Program-made: the position numbers and the translations under genes
Assembly: GCA_029204225.1 (NCBI GenBank)
Contig: CM055100.1
Span: 24,557,106-24,621,105, forward strand
DNA length: 64,000 nt
DNA from: Diphasiastrum complanatum
Taxonomy: Eukaryota > Streptophyta > Lycopodiopsida > Lycopodiales > Lycopodiaceae
Reading direction: 5' to 3'
In this document: positions 42,881-54,482 of the stretch, piece by piece
Layout: each line of letters begins with the position of its first letter
How positions within the stretch are numbered: the first letter of the stretch is position 1
The notes under the pieces: model-generated
Told to the model about the DNA's origin: nothing
Database searches by the model: none
What the model saw: only the letters and a program-made list of their open reading frames with translations

Positions 42881-45800
42881 GTACATTATCCCAATATCTG
42901 TAGTTTTTGGAACGTGGAAAGCCTTGTACCATCTTCAGGAAATATTAATTCTTGCTTATTTTTTGATCAATGTCTGGCTACAGAGGGAAATTTTTTTTTG
43001 CCTCTTGCTTTTTCGATTTGAGATTCCTAGAAAGCAGAGATCGTCAATGTTCTACCTCATAATTTTGTCCTTGATTTTGTGTGGATAATTTGAGCATGTC
43101 ATATAACTCAATTAAAGTGTGCCATGACAAGTTCATTCGTATCTTGGCACATTTCAGCTGTCTTACTAGGTCCTTTTCAACTGCTGTTCTTACTTGGAAA
43201 GCAGAACTCTGGATTTGCGTTACAATCTGGGGAGAACGTCAGCCACTCACCGGGAGGAACGACTTTACAGGAAAAAGTTCACAAAGAAGCAGGATATCCA
43301 TTTTTTAGAAGGAACACATATCCGACAAGTCTGGTTTCAGTTCCATACGAAGAACATGTGGGCTCCCTTTGGGGAAAAAGTAGAGGAAGTTTGTCTCAGC
43401 CAAGCCCTCCTTCCAAGAGTTCCATGATGCGGAAGGATGAAAGTTCACAAGAAGAGGCACTCATAGATTGGGATGTCAGTAATTGTTTGCAAGGCGCTCG
43501 CTTTGCACATGGTGGCCGGTTCATTCATGATGATATTGCAGTACCCGCAGGTGGGGCATACTTGGTTTCTGAAAATTTCCAACACAATTATCGATTGTAA
43601 AGAAAGCTGAATTCCTGCTTAAATAGACAGGCTGTGCTTTAAAAGTCTGCAAATTGAAACTTGCTTCTATTTGCTTGCAAATGAAGGCCAAGGTTCAGTC
43701 CTGCAATAGTCATTGCACTTACTGAAGCCGTAAATAGCTTGTATAGGTTTGTTGCATGAGTTATTTTGTGCCAGTGATAGGCAAACTATGAACACGTTTT
43801 TCCCAATATATTAAGTAGTTATCGTGCCGATTCACTTCGATCATGCCTTTACATCATTCTCCTGATTGTTCTTTTGTCCTTTGAAGATCATGGAATGCCA
43901 TTGCTAGCAAAAGCGATTTGTGCACAGCTCCCGGATAAAGTGGCTGCCTTGCTACAAAGTGGCTGCAGTTGGAATGGCGAAAATGGATCTGTAAAGGTGA
44001 TGTTTCTATCTGGAGAGTTGTATGATCTGATAGGTTTGGTTGTGACAAGTTATGGAGCAACTGGTCTTTACTTCTTGTTATCTCAAGAAAACCTATTTGG
44101 GATCATATTGATCTGCAGGGAACTCCTTTAATTCTTGCAGCGACATCTGGCAATGAGAAGATTACGAAACTGCTTTTGGCAGCAGGTGCAAATATAAACT
44201 TTCACGATAGTAGGCAATACACTGCCCTTCATCATGCCGCAATAGGAGGACATAGGTGAACTTTCTTTAAGCCTAAATAGAGTTGTTTTTCCTGCATTCA
44301 ATAATGTTATTCTCATTTCTTTAAATTTTTGGGGTTTTGAGCTCCATTCTTTCACTTCACATGCATACCCTTCCTACCTCCATTGCACCAGCACAAGCTT
44401 CTTCCTCTGGTTTCCAATTCATATGCAAATTAAGAGATTGCATATATCTCAAAGATACTGCTGTTAGTTTTGTTAACAGGATGTTAGTTTCAGATAACTT
44501 TATTTGAAGATCAACTGACAATGAGAAAAATGCTTAGGCTTTTTTCTTACAACGTGCATTTTTGCAACTTGCAGAAGTGTTGTCAAACTTCTACTGGTAG
44601 CTGGAGCTGATATACATGCAAGAACGAGTGAAAATTTTCTTCCCATACAACTGACAACTGATTCAAATATTCGTCGTCTACTTAAATTGCACATGGGGTA
44701 AAAAATGCAAAAGCTAGCTATCTAACGTTTGCTCAAGCCGTCTTTAAGAAAGACATAATTGTTAGCTGGCTTCTTTATTCACAATTGTGTGCATAGTAGC
44801 CAGCCCTCCACATACTGAAACACTTAAGACATAAATACTTAGGTAGTGTCTACTACATGCATGCGTAAAATTCATATGGCTCAAAGTACAAGCGATGCTA
44901 GTTGCTTTGTGTGCCTTCAGGTCATCGCAGCTTGGCCCGACTGACATGTTCCATGCTTGTTGAAATAAGTCTCTTAGTTGAGAACTGCAATTTACATTTC
45001 TGCATCACTCCTTGTAGCCAATTCTAAATTTATGTAGCTATAATCTAGAAAGGTCTTTTGCATGCAGACTTGCTTCTTAGATCAGTCACTAAGTAATGCT
45101 AGTTTCTTTGCAAGAACTCTGTGAGAGGGTTCCACAAAGCAACTAAACATCGCTGGTACTTTGTCCCACATGGATTTTACTCATGCATGTACTCTTTAAG
45201 CATTTCTTTACTACCTCACGTGTTTTGATCTGCGAAGGTTTGGAGTTTATATACATAGTTGTGCTTAGGAGAAGCTTGCTAATGTTTATGTTTCTTCTTT
45301 AAGACGACGGGTTAAATGGTAGCAACTATTGCATTGAGTAGAAGATCTAGAATGATTGGGAGAGGTTTTGGATAATATACTTAATCATTGAAATTGTGTT
45401 TTTGATTGAAAATCGTAGTGATGAAGAACCTGATGAGCTTGGCATGAGCAAGATGCCAATAAGAGATCAGTCGGTGGTTCCCATGGTCGAGGATAGCAAC
45501 ATGTGGCTTAGAAAAGACCAAAATACTGCATCTCATGTTACAGACAGTTATACTTCAAATTCTGCTGTGCAGGAAACAATTTTCAATGCTGAACTCAAGG
45601 ATGATCAGGGCACACAGAACATGACTGACGTTCAAACTCATGGGGACAGTGAGCAATTTGATCTTCCAAAATTTAATGCTACCAATTCCAAAAACTTGCA
45701 GATTCCTGGTAGCCAACCTGGAAAATCTGTGCAAGATCATATGAACTTAAGTTCACATACAGAAACACCAGAAAAACCTGCCTTCCTCCCACGATCTGCA

Positions 45801-48800
45801 ATGAGGTCTGAGTCCAAAGTCAAAGTTAATGAGAAAAAGACAGTTAAATTTGTGGCACTAGAATGTACAGAAGAAGACCTTGCACTAGTAAGGAAGGATT
45901 GGCACGATGCTGCTCGTGCTGGCTGTTGTGGTTGTGGTAAAGAAGGATGTGGTGGAAAGTGCCTACCACAAAGACAGTCACCCAAGAGGGGAAAAGGTCA
46001 TTATGACGGTTCAATTTACTCAGAACAGGCAGTCCATCCCGAGGTCAAAGCTGGCTCTTTCCAATGGACTCGAGGGGAACTACTAGGAGAGGGTGCATAT
46101 GGCAAGGTCAGCAAGCAGTTATAGGATTTGATCACAAGTTCAAGCTGTATTAAGGTGCGAACATGATTTTTTTAGGCATGAAAGTTACTCTATCCAAGGA
46201 ATTACGCATTGTCAGAATTGGCATATGTTTTTTGGAGCTCATTTTTGTTACATGCATATTATTGGCAGCTACTTTGGTCTTGAGGCTCCACGTCCATTAT
46301 TATTTGAGATCAGGTCATTTGGTTTGGGAACTTATCCACTTTATTTATTATTTGGCTATTATTAGTTATTTCATTTATAATTTGACTCTGGTATCTGGTT
46401 GCAGACCTAACCCTGATCCAAGCCTCAGGACTTTGTAATGGGCAGATGGGGCCTCATTATTGACACATGGTTGATTGGAAACTGGAGATATAGCATAGCT
46501 TAGCAAGTCGCAGCTCACATTTCAGCAGTTAGTGTAGCAGCTTGTCACACTATTACTCATTTCTCAGCGCAGCTATATTTCCTTCTGTTACATTGCCCTC
46601 ATTTGACGAAAATTCTTGTATGTTTTTTGGTTATGCTAGCACAACAATTTTCGGCAAGAAAAAGGGGGCACTACATGCATCAAGTCTTTAGAGTGCTAAC
46701 ATTCACATGCGTCATCTACAGTGGACTCTAACTATACTGCAGGAGAGAAACCCCTTAATTTTGATAGATTGATTGCCACAAATTGTTGAAGAAACGTGGG
46801 GCCCAAAGCCCGAGGGACCTTGTTGATATGGTTGTAAAACCCGTTTATCTCTTTTCCTTAAGAAAACAAGATCATTCTATTTTTTTCAAATATATTTGCT
46901 ATGTATGATAAGGTAATCGTCTGCAAACTAACAGATAACGACCTGCAACTATAAGATGCATGTAGTTAATTCCATCATGATTTAGAAAGGACTTAGAGAG
47001 TGTAGTAAAGTTAGTCATGTGTTTGGTAGTAAGAGATACGAAGAGTAACTTTAAGTAAGTAGTTCAAAAGAATGCTTGGCAACATGTGCACTTGAATAGA
47101 TGAGGAATTCTCCTTGTCAGGGTAGAGGAGCATATGCCCCCATCAAGCTAGCCAGTGCAGGATACATAATATTATTGCCAAGCCAAGACTTTTGTTTTAT
47201 TCATGTTTTGTCATTCATCAAGAACTCTGATGATTTTTCACTTTGTAAAATCTAGTTTATTTTTACACACAAAGCAAAAGCATTTTTCTACCTGATTGAA
47301 AATTGACTAGCTCGACTATATATTGAGTCCTCTGCCATACTAGGTATGGTGGGGAACTAATAAAATCAAATTGTGATCTTTTGAAAATCAGTGAAATGAA
47401 CAAATCGAAGAAAGCAAGCCATGAGAGAGTGCTGTGAGATTACATAAGAATAGGATTTAGCTGAAGATTTAGCGCCCATGTTTTGGACAACTTTGCCCTT
47501 TAGTTACAACATTTTGTGTCTCGGCTCATGATACGGTATAATGTAGCCTTGGAATTTTTGCAGGTGTTTGCTGGTCTTAATCAGATCACGGGTGAACTCA
47601 TGGCTGTTAAACAACTTAAAACGGAGCCAACTGATGGCCAGGAAAAATCATTCCATCTTGCCTCATTGGAAAGAGAAATTTCATTGTACAAAAAAATGAG
47701 GCATAAACATATTGTAGGATATGTTCACATGGAAAAAGATGAAGCTTCTGGGAGTCTCTACATTTTTTTGGAGTATGTGTCCGGTGGATCCATTCAAAGG
47801 TAACGTTTAATTTATCATAAGAGAATAAGGGAGCTTCTTACGGAATTTCATTCTAGAAAGTTACTCTCACACACGATTGCAATAGAGTTGGATGTTTACT
47901 GTTGTGGATATGTAAGCAGAAATAGGTATTTGGATACAGTTCTTAGAGAGTAAGTAGTAGTCCATGTTTTGTTTTGAGCTTTCATCACCATGCTTATTGT
48001 TAATATATGTAATTTCAGTATTGTTTCTAACACATTCTTTTCTTGGGACCTCGTACACTTCTACTCCTTCCAGACCACACCTGTCACAAATGGCTGCCTT
48101 CCATTGCAGAAAACTTGCATTCATTTGCTTGAACTGTGAAAAAGTCAGATCTAGAACATGCCTAATGGATCATTAGATCTTTGGCTAAATTTGGATGCAC
48201 ATCTAGATTCATCTACAAGCTAGACATCATGCATCTACCATGCCAGAACTTGGAAATACATGAAGATCTGATCAAAATCACTAAGATATGATATAGTACT
48301 GTCCCTGTCTGTACAAGAGCAGTAGTACGCTGTCCTTCACACGTGTGGATCCAAGTACAACAAGAAAATTAGCATTCTATACATTAGAACTCAAGATATC
48401 ATGAGAAATATGAAAGAGATGGACATCAAATCAAAAGAGGAAAATTCTTCATACAAAATGAGAACATGAAGATGATTTCTCCACGCCGGTACAACTATTT
48501 ATAGCAACCATAATGTCACTTGGCCACTTGCCCTAAACTAGCCCTAAAATAGCAACTTCTAGGTACTTCACCAAAAACCTAATTTAACTTGACTAGATGC
48601 AATGTATCCACATCAGCCAATTAGAGTAGGTCTAAATCCGACCTTATTCACTTATATACTTGCTAAGAATAGTAAGGACTCTATTTTTAGGCCTTATTGA
48701 CATTAAGAAATGTATATCTAAGTTGAAAATTCACTTTGGCCTCCAAATTGCCAAGTTAACTCGTGACACAACTTCGATCCATCTTAAGAATGATCTCCAT

Positions 48801-51800
48801 CCTACGAATAGACCTCCTTTCTATGGTTTTATAATAGATTTCATAATTGATATAGATAATAGTGTCCATATTGGATGCTTCACTATTTCTTACATCAATT
48901 TTACATATCAAGATGAAATATCAACATAGAATGTAACAACTCTCTTTGATTAGGAAGGTAAATCCTATAAGCTTTCCTTACTTCACTATAGCCAACAAAG
49001 ATTCCCTTCAAAAATCCAAAAGATGAGTTGACATAGCAAGTACCACCAAAGATCTTGATCTGCTCCAACCTTGGCTTCTTATAAAAAAGAACCTCAAATG
49101 AACTCTTACCATCCAAGGCTTAATTTGAGTACCTATTGCAAACAAAGCTAGCACACATCAAAGCTTCACCCCAAAAAGACTTAGGAAGATTTGCATTCAC
49201 CCTCATGGTTTTAGCTCTTTCAAAAAGAGTTCTCTTCCACACCATGTAGAATCTTTGAGTTTGAAAGCTCCCTCTTGATCTCATGTGCCACACAAATCTT
49301 TTTGAACTTTGTTGATAGGTCTTCATTTGCCAACTTTAAGCACTTGATTTTCATGTTGAATTGACTCTCCACAACATTCTTGAACTTGAGAAAAACATCA
49401 AGGACTTCTTTCTTACTCTTTAGAAGATAGATCCAACAATATCTACTAAAGTCATCAATGTAAGTCATAAACATCTTTGCTCCTCCATTACTCAAAGCAC
49501 TAGTACAATGCAAATCCAAATGTATTAAATGAAAAGGCATCTTAGATCTTGAGCTAGATCTAGAATAAGACAACCTTTGTGACTTTGACATTGAACAAAG
49601 CTCACCAACTTCTTTCTTTGCCTTCAAACTACCATGGTTAGAAACAACATATCCATCAGTTTGTAGAGCTCATCTTGTCTCTTGCCTCGGGCAATCAAGA
49701 CTTCATTCCTTTTGATCAAGCAAGAATCACCAACAAATTCCATTTTAAGCCCTTTGTCAACCATTTGAGACACACTAAGAACATTCTTAGTAATGGAAGG
49801 TATGAACAAAACATTCTTCAAGCTTACATTCCTATTTGTAGATGAGAGAAAAATAGGAATAGTTCCAATGCCCTTGATAACAACTTTATCAACATTGGCC
49901 ATGTTGATGACCTTTTTCTCTCCTTCATAAGGCACCAAAGAAGTGAAGTACTCTTTGTGACATGTCATATGAAAGCTTGCTCCACTATCAATCCACCATC
50001 AATATTTCCATCATTGGTTAGCAAACAGGAAGACATAAAAAAAGAATCACTTGTATTTTGCTCATCAACACCATCCTCATCAAAAATGAAATTGCCTTGC
50101 GTCTCACCTTTTTTTTTTTTTAAAGCAATCACTAGTAGAATGTCCTTTGACTCCACAATAGAAACGTTTCAACTTTGACTTGTACTTTTTACTCTCAAAA
50201 GAAGATTACTCACTTTGATCTTGCCCTTTAGTCCGCTTGTCCTTGCCCTTGAACTTGAACTTGCCCCTTGAGAACATAGCTTCATCCTCTCCAACTTGAG
50301 ATGTAGAAGATGATCTTCCTCTTGCTTCGAGTCTATACTCTTCAGCCACCAAGACCTCTTGCAAGTCCTCCATACTTGACAATGTCTTTTGAATAGCAAA
50401 GCTTTGCACCAAGTTACCAAGATCATCCAATAAGCCATTAAGAACAACTTCAACAAGCTTCACATCCTTAATTCTTTCACCAATACATGCTAATTCATCA
50501 TTCAAAGCCTTAACTTTTGCTCCACGGTCTAGCATGCAAGCTCTTAAACTCCGTTTATGATTGCATGTGTCCCATACCAGAAGTGCTCACTCAAGGCATA
50601 GCGAGATCAGCTCCTAGACGTGCACCATAACTTCCAAACCTCTTGGAATTGCTTCTCCAATAAATATCTTCGTCTCTTTAGACTTGACATGTTTATATCG
50701 ACATTAGAGGCACATAATGGTGAAGGTAGATGCGCTAAGGTCCCATCCTTGCTAGCGTGGGCACTAACCCCTAGACCAAGGGCCAAACTAGTTATGTCAC
50801 TAAAAGAATCAATAATTGAATAATTTACTAGCTCATAACTTTGTCCTTGCAAGCAATGTTAAGGTTGATCAAGCTTTAACATGACCTGTCAAATTTGACC
50901 ATCACTTTGTTCCATTTTTCCATGTTGGATGTTTTACGATAAGCACAAGGCTTTCATTTTTGTATATCGTTCCATTCAAATCGGGATCTTGCAATTGCTA
51001 GGGCTGCAAAATTTAAGTCTCTATCACATCTATTACTTGTTGAACAAATTAAAGTCTAAACATCAGTGCATATTAGGTGGCATTAATCAATTATATGTAA
51101 GAGATTTCTACTTGAACCTAAGTATCTTTTTATATAGTGGCTTCTTAGTTTCTATATCCTAGTTGCTTAAGAACTCAACTCTAGAAGCAATCATGCATTG
51201 CTATAAGATATCATGCTCAACTATGACAATTTGCAGCATGTTGGAGAGGTTTGGGCGCTTTAGTGAGCCTTTGGTAAAAGTTTATACTAGACAACTACTT
51301 TTGGGACTAGAGTACCTTCACAAAAATAAAGTTGTCCATCGAGATATCAAAGGTGGCAATGTGCTAGTGGATGCCGCTGGAGTGGTGAAATTGGCCGATT
51401 TTGGAGCATCCAAGGTATCATACCTTCACATTTTTTATCCAAAAATTATAGTTAGTGCCTACAAATCGAGTAACAATTTTGGCTGATGAGCTAGAAAATG
51501 CATGATATCACATATCTTAGTGTCTATTTATAAAGGATGTTTGCTAATATGTTATTGCAAAGCTTTAGCTTTTGATATTCACATGAACGAATGAGGATGC
51601 AATGGTTTAGGCTGCTAATTGTGTGAAGAGTCAATTCTTACATTACTAAAGAGCTTCATGATTTCCATAACTGTAGAATGGTGTTGAAACACATTCAACA
51701 AATTCTAGCCGATTTTTTTCCTTTTGAGCTCAAAGAAGACTTTTCTATGATTGCTTAAATCAAGGCAATGACACCTGCAGAGTGTGCAATTTGCTTGATA

Positions 51801-54482
51801 GACAATGTGGCTTCCTATCATATCTATGATTGTGGGTATGCAAGGGAAAACAAAGGATTTACTATAGTAATTGTAGGCTTAGTATATTGACCTAAATTTT
51901 ATGTTTGGGCATTGGTTGGGGTCTAGGGGTTTACCAATCAACAACAGTCAATATATGTAAAAGGGCATGGTCAGATTACCTGTTAAGTTCAATAGAGTCT
52001 TATTGTCAAATTGTCAAACATAAGAGTTTAAATTGGATGCCACGATTAGGACCTCTCAATTTTGTGATTGTAGGGTGGTCTTCTTTAGGGAATTTCTACC
52101 ACTCATGATGACTACAAGCTTATTTCTAGGAAGTAGTTTACCAAGTGCCTCCCCTAAGCCTATTGTGCCACTCTCCTCTATGTTTTTGATAAAGCTTTTT
52201 ACACTGCGCTTCTTTCCTTTGTTTCCACTTCATCATCTCAAAGTTGTTGTTTCAGTACCAACATGTGTTATCAAAACCTCAATCCTTGCCACCTAAATGA
52301 GCCTTCAACGACCACATTGATTTCTTTCTTGGCTTAGTTCCAATTTCTAGGCCTCCTTATTGCATGTCTTGCCTCAAGTAGGCAAAAGTTCAATGTCAAT
52401 CAATTGAGTTATTACAACATGGTTTGCTACCAGTCATATTCTTTTTGGTATCTCCAAGTTCCCTTTTTGGTGTCTCCGTCTGGAACTTGGTGACCCTCAA
52501 CTTTGGCTAACTGCAACTTAGGTTTGCATCCTACAAGTAATGACACGACACCCTAGGGCACGTACAATTGCGTACAATTCTTGCCTTTTTGTACCATACT
52601 TTTGCTGATTATGAGTGATTTTCTTGCTCTCAGAGACCATTTCAAGATTGCTTACAATCCTAGGCACAATGATCGTGGCTTTGGCAATTGGAGCAAAGAT
52701 TTTTAGATAGAGAGTTCCTATGGCGTATAGCTACACAAAAAGACAACTGAAGGGTTAGGTATGACCAGGCATTACAAGTTTAGTGGATGAAACAAAAACA
52801 CTAGAGGGTTCACGAGGTCATAGATTGGAAAAAGGACGACGAAAAGATGGTTTTGGTGTACGAGATGGCTATTGGTTATAGATTGGAAAAAGGGGAGACA
52901 AAAAGACGATGTTGGTGTATCAGATGGTTGTTGGTCACGGTACTTATGTCGCAAACTACTGGCAAGTGACAATTTGTTGAAGAGAAGTGGGTTGAAAAGA
53001 TTCAACCTGCCAACGTGGCAACACGATTCATGTGAAGTAGCTATATAACTAGCAACTAGTTCAAAAGTAGGAACATCGAGAGGAGTAAAATATGTACATG
53101 TGTCCCAATATATCGAGAGGACAAAAAATGTCTAGCCCAATCTATCCAGAGAAATTAGGCATGGTGGTGATCAAATTTTTGGATCTCCTCCATGATTGAT
53201 AGTTTTCAGCAAACACTTGGATCATCCATTACCCCTTACCTCGAATGGATGAACTGGTTGATCAATTACATGGTGCCAAGTACTTCACCAAAATCGATCG
53301 ATTTGAGATCAGGGTATCATTAGATTCGAATAAAGAGTGAGGATGTGGAAAAAACTGGGTTTAGGACCAAATATGGCCATTATGAATTTCTAGTTTTACG
53401 ATTTGGCTTGACAAATGCTCCTGTGACTTTCTAGCAGATGATGAACGATCTTCTTCGTCCATATATGGGAAATATGCTATGTTAATAAAAAACCTCTAGG
53501 TTACTTTGACTCAAAAGGTTGAGATTTGTGTAACCATTGGTTATTTCATTTAGGCCACTTTAAGTTAGACTTGGGCCCCCATGTAGAAACTCGTGGGTCC
53601 ATAGGCCTTGTTAATAAAAGACCCAAACTTAGAAGTAGGGGTTTGCTGGTTTTTTATTATGTAGCTTGTTGGTGAAGTTAGGTTAGACCCAATGTGCTTG
53701 TAGAAGACATTAAATATTTACTGCGATCAGCAGATGAGAACATATTACTTCGGTGAACCTTATTAAAGTTTAAAGCAAAATTTAAAAAGCAGTATTGTTG
53801 TCTTTTCTTTCTTAAATTTTTCTTCTGGAAATTATTATTATTGAGGGAGGACGACCAAAGCATGGCTGCAGGCTTTCCATGATCCAATGATGACTGACGG
53901 GTGTAGATCGATAAGAGGATCAGTTTTTTGGATGGCACCTGAAGTGATCAAAGGGGATGGCTACGGCCGCCGAGCTGATATTTGGAGTGTGGGTTGCACA
54001 GTTATCGAAATGCTTACAGCCACGTCAGTGTCATACTTATTACTCTGTAGGTCTTATCAATTTTCTTCTGACTAAGTCAATTTTGAATAAGGGCATTGTG
54101 GTTGATTTGAGATCATCTTACAGGCACCCTTGGCCAGGCATTGACAACACTTGGACGGCCATATTTCACATTGCTAAAGCTAGCAGTGGCCCCCCCATAC
54201 CAGATGTTGCATCTGGATGTGTAAAAGATTTTCTTCAGCAGTGCTTCCAGCTTGATCCAAAAGAACGTCCAACTGCTACTGAGGTGAGGTCTCCTAGGAA
54301 TCTGAAGAAAATCATTGCTGCCCTATGTTCACCAGCTTGTTCTTCTGCCATATTTTCCCTGGTAACTTATAAAATAAACAATCTCAATTTACCAGTTGTT
54401 TGTTGTTTTGCAGCTTCTCCAACATGAGTTTGTGATCAATGAATCAGATTTGACAGAGCATGATGATACTTCAAATGCATAA
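42401..54482 (+). CDS. MAP kinase kinase kinase (MEKK/ANP-like) with N-terminal ankyrin repeats
   Basis: Protein Ser/Thr kinase expected to phosphorylate MAPKKs. Eleven exons join in phase with GT-AG borders: 42401-42880, 43205-43550, 43887-43996, 44119-44255, 44575-44697, 45419-46106, 47564-47799, 51237-51414, 53872-54023, 54124-54283 and 54414-54482 (TAA), giving about 892 residues. Residues 1-275 are low-complexity Ser/Pro/His-rich. Residues 276-400 are ankyrin repeats ([47 protein letters not shown]). A linker carries a Cys cluster at 568-580. The kinase spans about 613-880: GEGAYGK loop (622-628), Lys644, Glu666, HRDIKGGN (Asp743), DFG (761-763), APE (788-790), C-lobe [10 protein letters not shown] and LLQHEFV. 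All catalytic residues are present. The exon 1 frame is open upstream to ATG 42350, so that start is possible if CTGCAG at 42398 is not a splice acceptor. Upstream CT-rich sequence (about 41540-42340) may be 5' UTR. Confidence 0.9.
43205..43550 (+). CDS. Ank-MAPKKK exon 2
   Basis: Starts [18 protein letters not shown] after acceptor AAAGCAG and ends DDIAVPA before GTGGGG. Low-complexity regulatory region, no domain recognised. Confidence 0.78.
43887..43996 (+). CDS. Ank-MAPKKK exon 3: first ankyrin repeat
   Basis: Encodes [20 protein letters not shown] then [15 protein letters not shown], the helix pattern of an ankyrin unit. Acceptor TTTGAAG, donor GTGATG. Confidence 0.85.
44119..44255 (+). 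CDS. Ank-MAPKKK exon 4: second ankyrin repeat
   Basis: [20 protein letters not shown] followed by AAGANIN and [12 protein letters not shown] is a canonical ankyrin consensus. Acceptor CTGCAG, donor GTGAAC. Confidence 0.92.
44575..44697 (+). CDS. Ank-MAPKKK exon 5: third ankyrin repeat
   Basis: [20 protein letters not shown] then [17 protein letters not shown]. Acceptor TTGCAG, donor GTAAAA. Confidence 0.88.
45419..46106 (+). CDS. Ank-MAPKKK exon 6: linker, Cys cluster and kinase glycine loop
   Basis: Acidic/Ser-rich linker; a basic stretch before [20 protein letters not shown]; the Cys cluster [13 protein letters not shown] (residues 568-580); then [16 protein letters not shown], the start of the kinase domain. 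Donor GTCAGC. Confidence 0.92.
47564..47799 (+). CDS. Ank-MAPKKK exon 7: kinase N-lobe
   Basis: [19 protein letters not shown] holds the ATP-binding Lys. [19 protein letters not shown] is helix C and beta 4. [15 protein letters not shown] is the hinge. Donor GTAACG. Confidence 0.93.
48901..50560 (-). mobile_element. Ty1/copia fragment (gag-protease-integrase) in kinase intron 7
   Basis: Minus strand, antisense to the kinase gene. Gag tail [16 protein letters not shown] and [14 protein letters not shown]; zinc knuckle [12 protein letters not shown] with its first Cys changed to Phe; protease region [11 protein letters not shown] and [20 protein letters not shown]; integrase [47 protein letters not shown] and [17 protein letters not shown]. 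The region of the second catalytic Asp (usually SDNGGE) reads LANEDLS. RT and RNase H are absent. No LTRs recognised. Confidence 0.85.
51237..51414 (+). CDS. Ank-MAPKKK exon 8: catalytic loop and DFG
   Basis: [20 protein letters not shown], then [12 protein letters not shown] and KLADFGASK. Acceptor TTTGCAG after a 3.4-kb intron with a copia insertion; donor GTATCA. Confidence 0.93.
52560..52715 (-). pseudogene. Possible gag zinc-knuckle relic in kinase intron 8
   Basis: The minus strand near 52665-52705 spells C-x2-C-x4-H-x4-C ([10 protein letters not shown], then a stop and DC). Small and isolated. Confidence 0.3.
52821..52936 (+). repeat. 58-bp tandem duplication in kinase intron 8
   Basis: Two units starting TAGATTGGAAAAAGG and ending near GATGG-T-TTGGT. 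Confidence 0.7.
53190..53480 (+). pseudogene. Degenerate Ty3/gypsy RT fragment in kinase intron 8
   Basis: Shifting frames give [20 protein letters not shown], then words like [17 protein letters not shown] and [11 protein letters not shown] with stops, then [12 protein letters not shown]. It is an RT palm fragment of a family different from elements A/B. Same strand as the kinase but intronic. Confidence 0.75.
53872..54023 (+). CDS. Ank-MAPKKK exon 9: activation segment and APE
   Basis: [20 protein letters not shown] then [25 protein letters not shown]. Acceptor GCTGCAG; donor CAC|GTCAGT. Phase fits exons 8 and 10. Confidence 0.92.
54124..54283 (+). CDS. Ank-MAPKKK exon 10: kinase C-lobe
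   Basis: [50 protein letters not shown]. Donor GTGAGG. Confidence 0.93.
54414..54482 (+). CDS. Ank-MAPKKK exon 11: C-terminal end
   Basis: [20 protein letters not shown] then NA and TAA. Acceptor TTTTGCAG. LLQHEFV is the usual end of a MEKK kinase domain. Confidence 0.9.
   Translation, partial: LLQHEFVINESDLTEHDDTSNA

Noticed and set aside
53190-53480. Endogenous pararetrovirus RT
   Set aside because: The RT words fit Ty3/gypsy elements, and no movement-protein or coat-protein sequence accompanies them.
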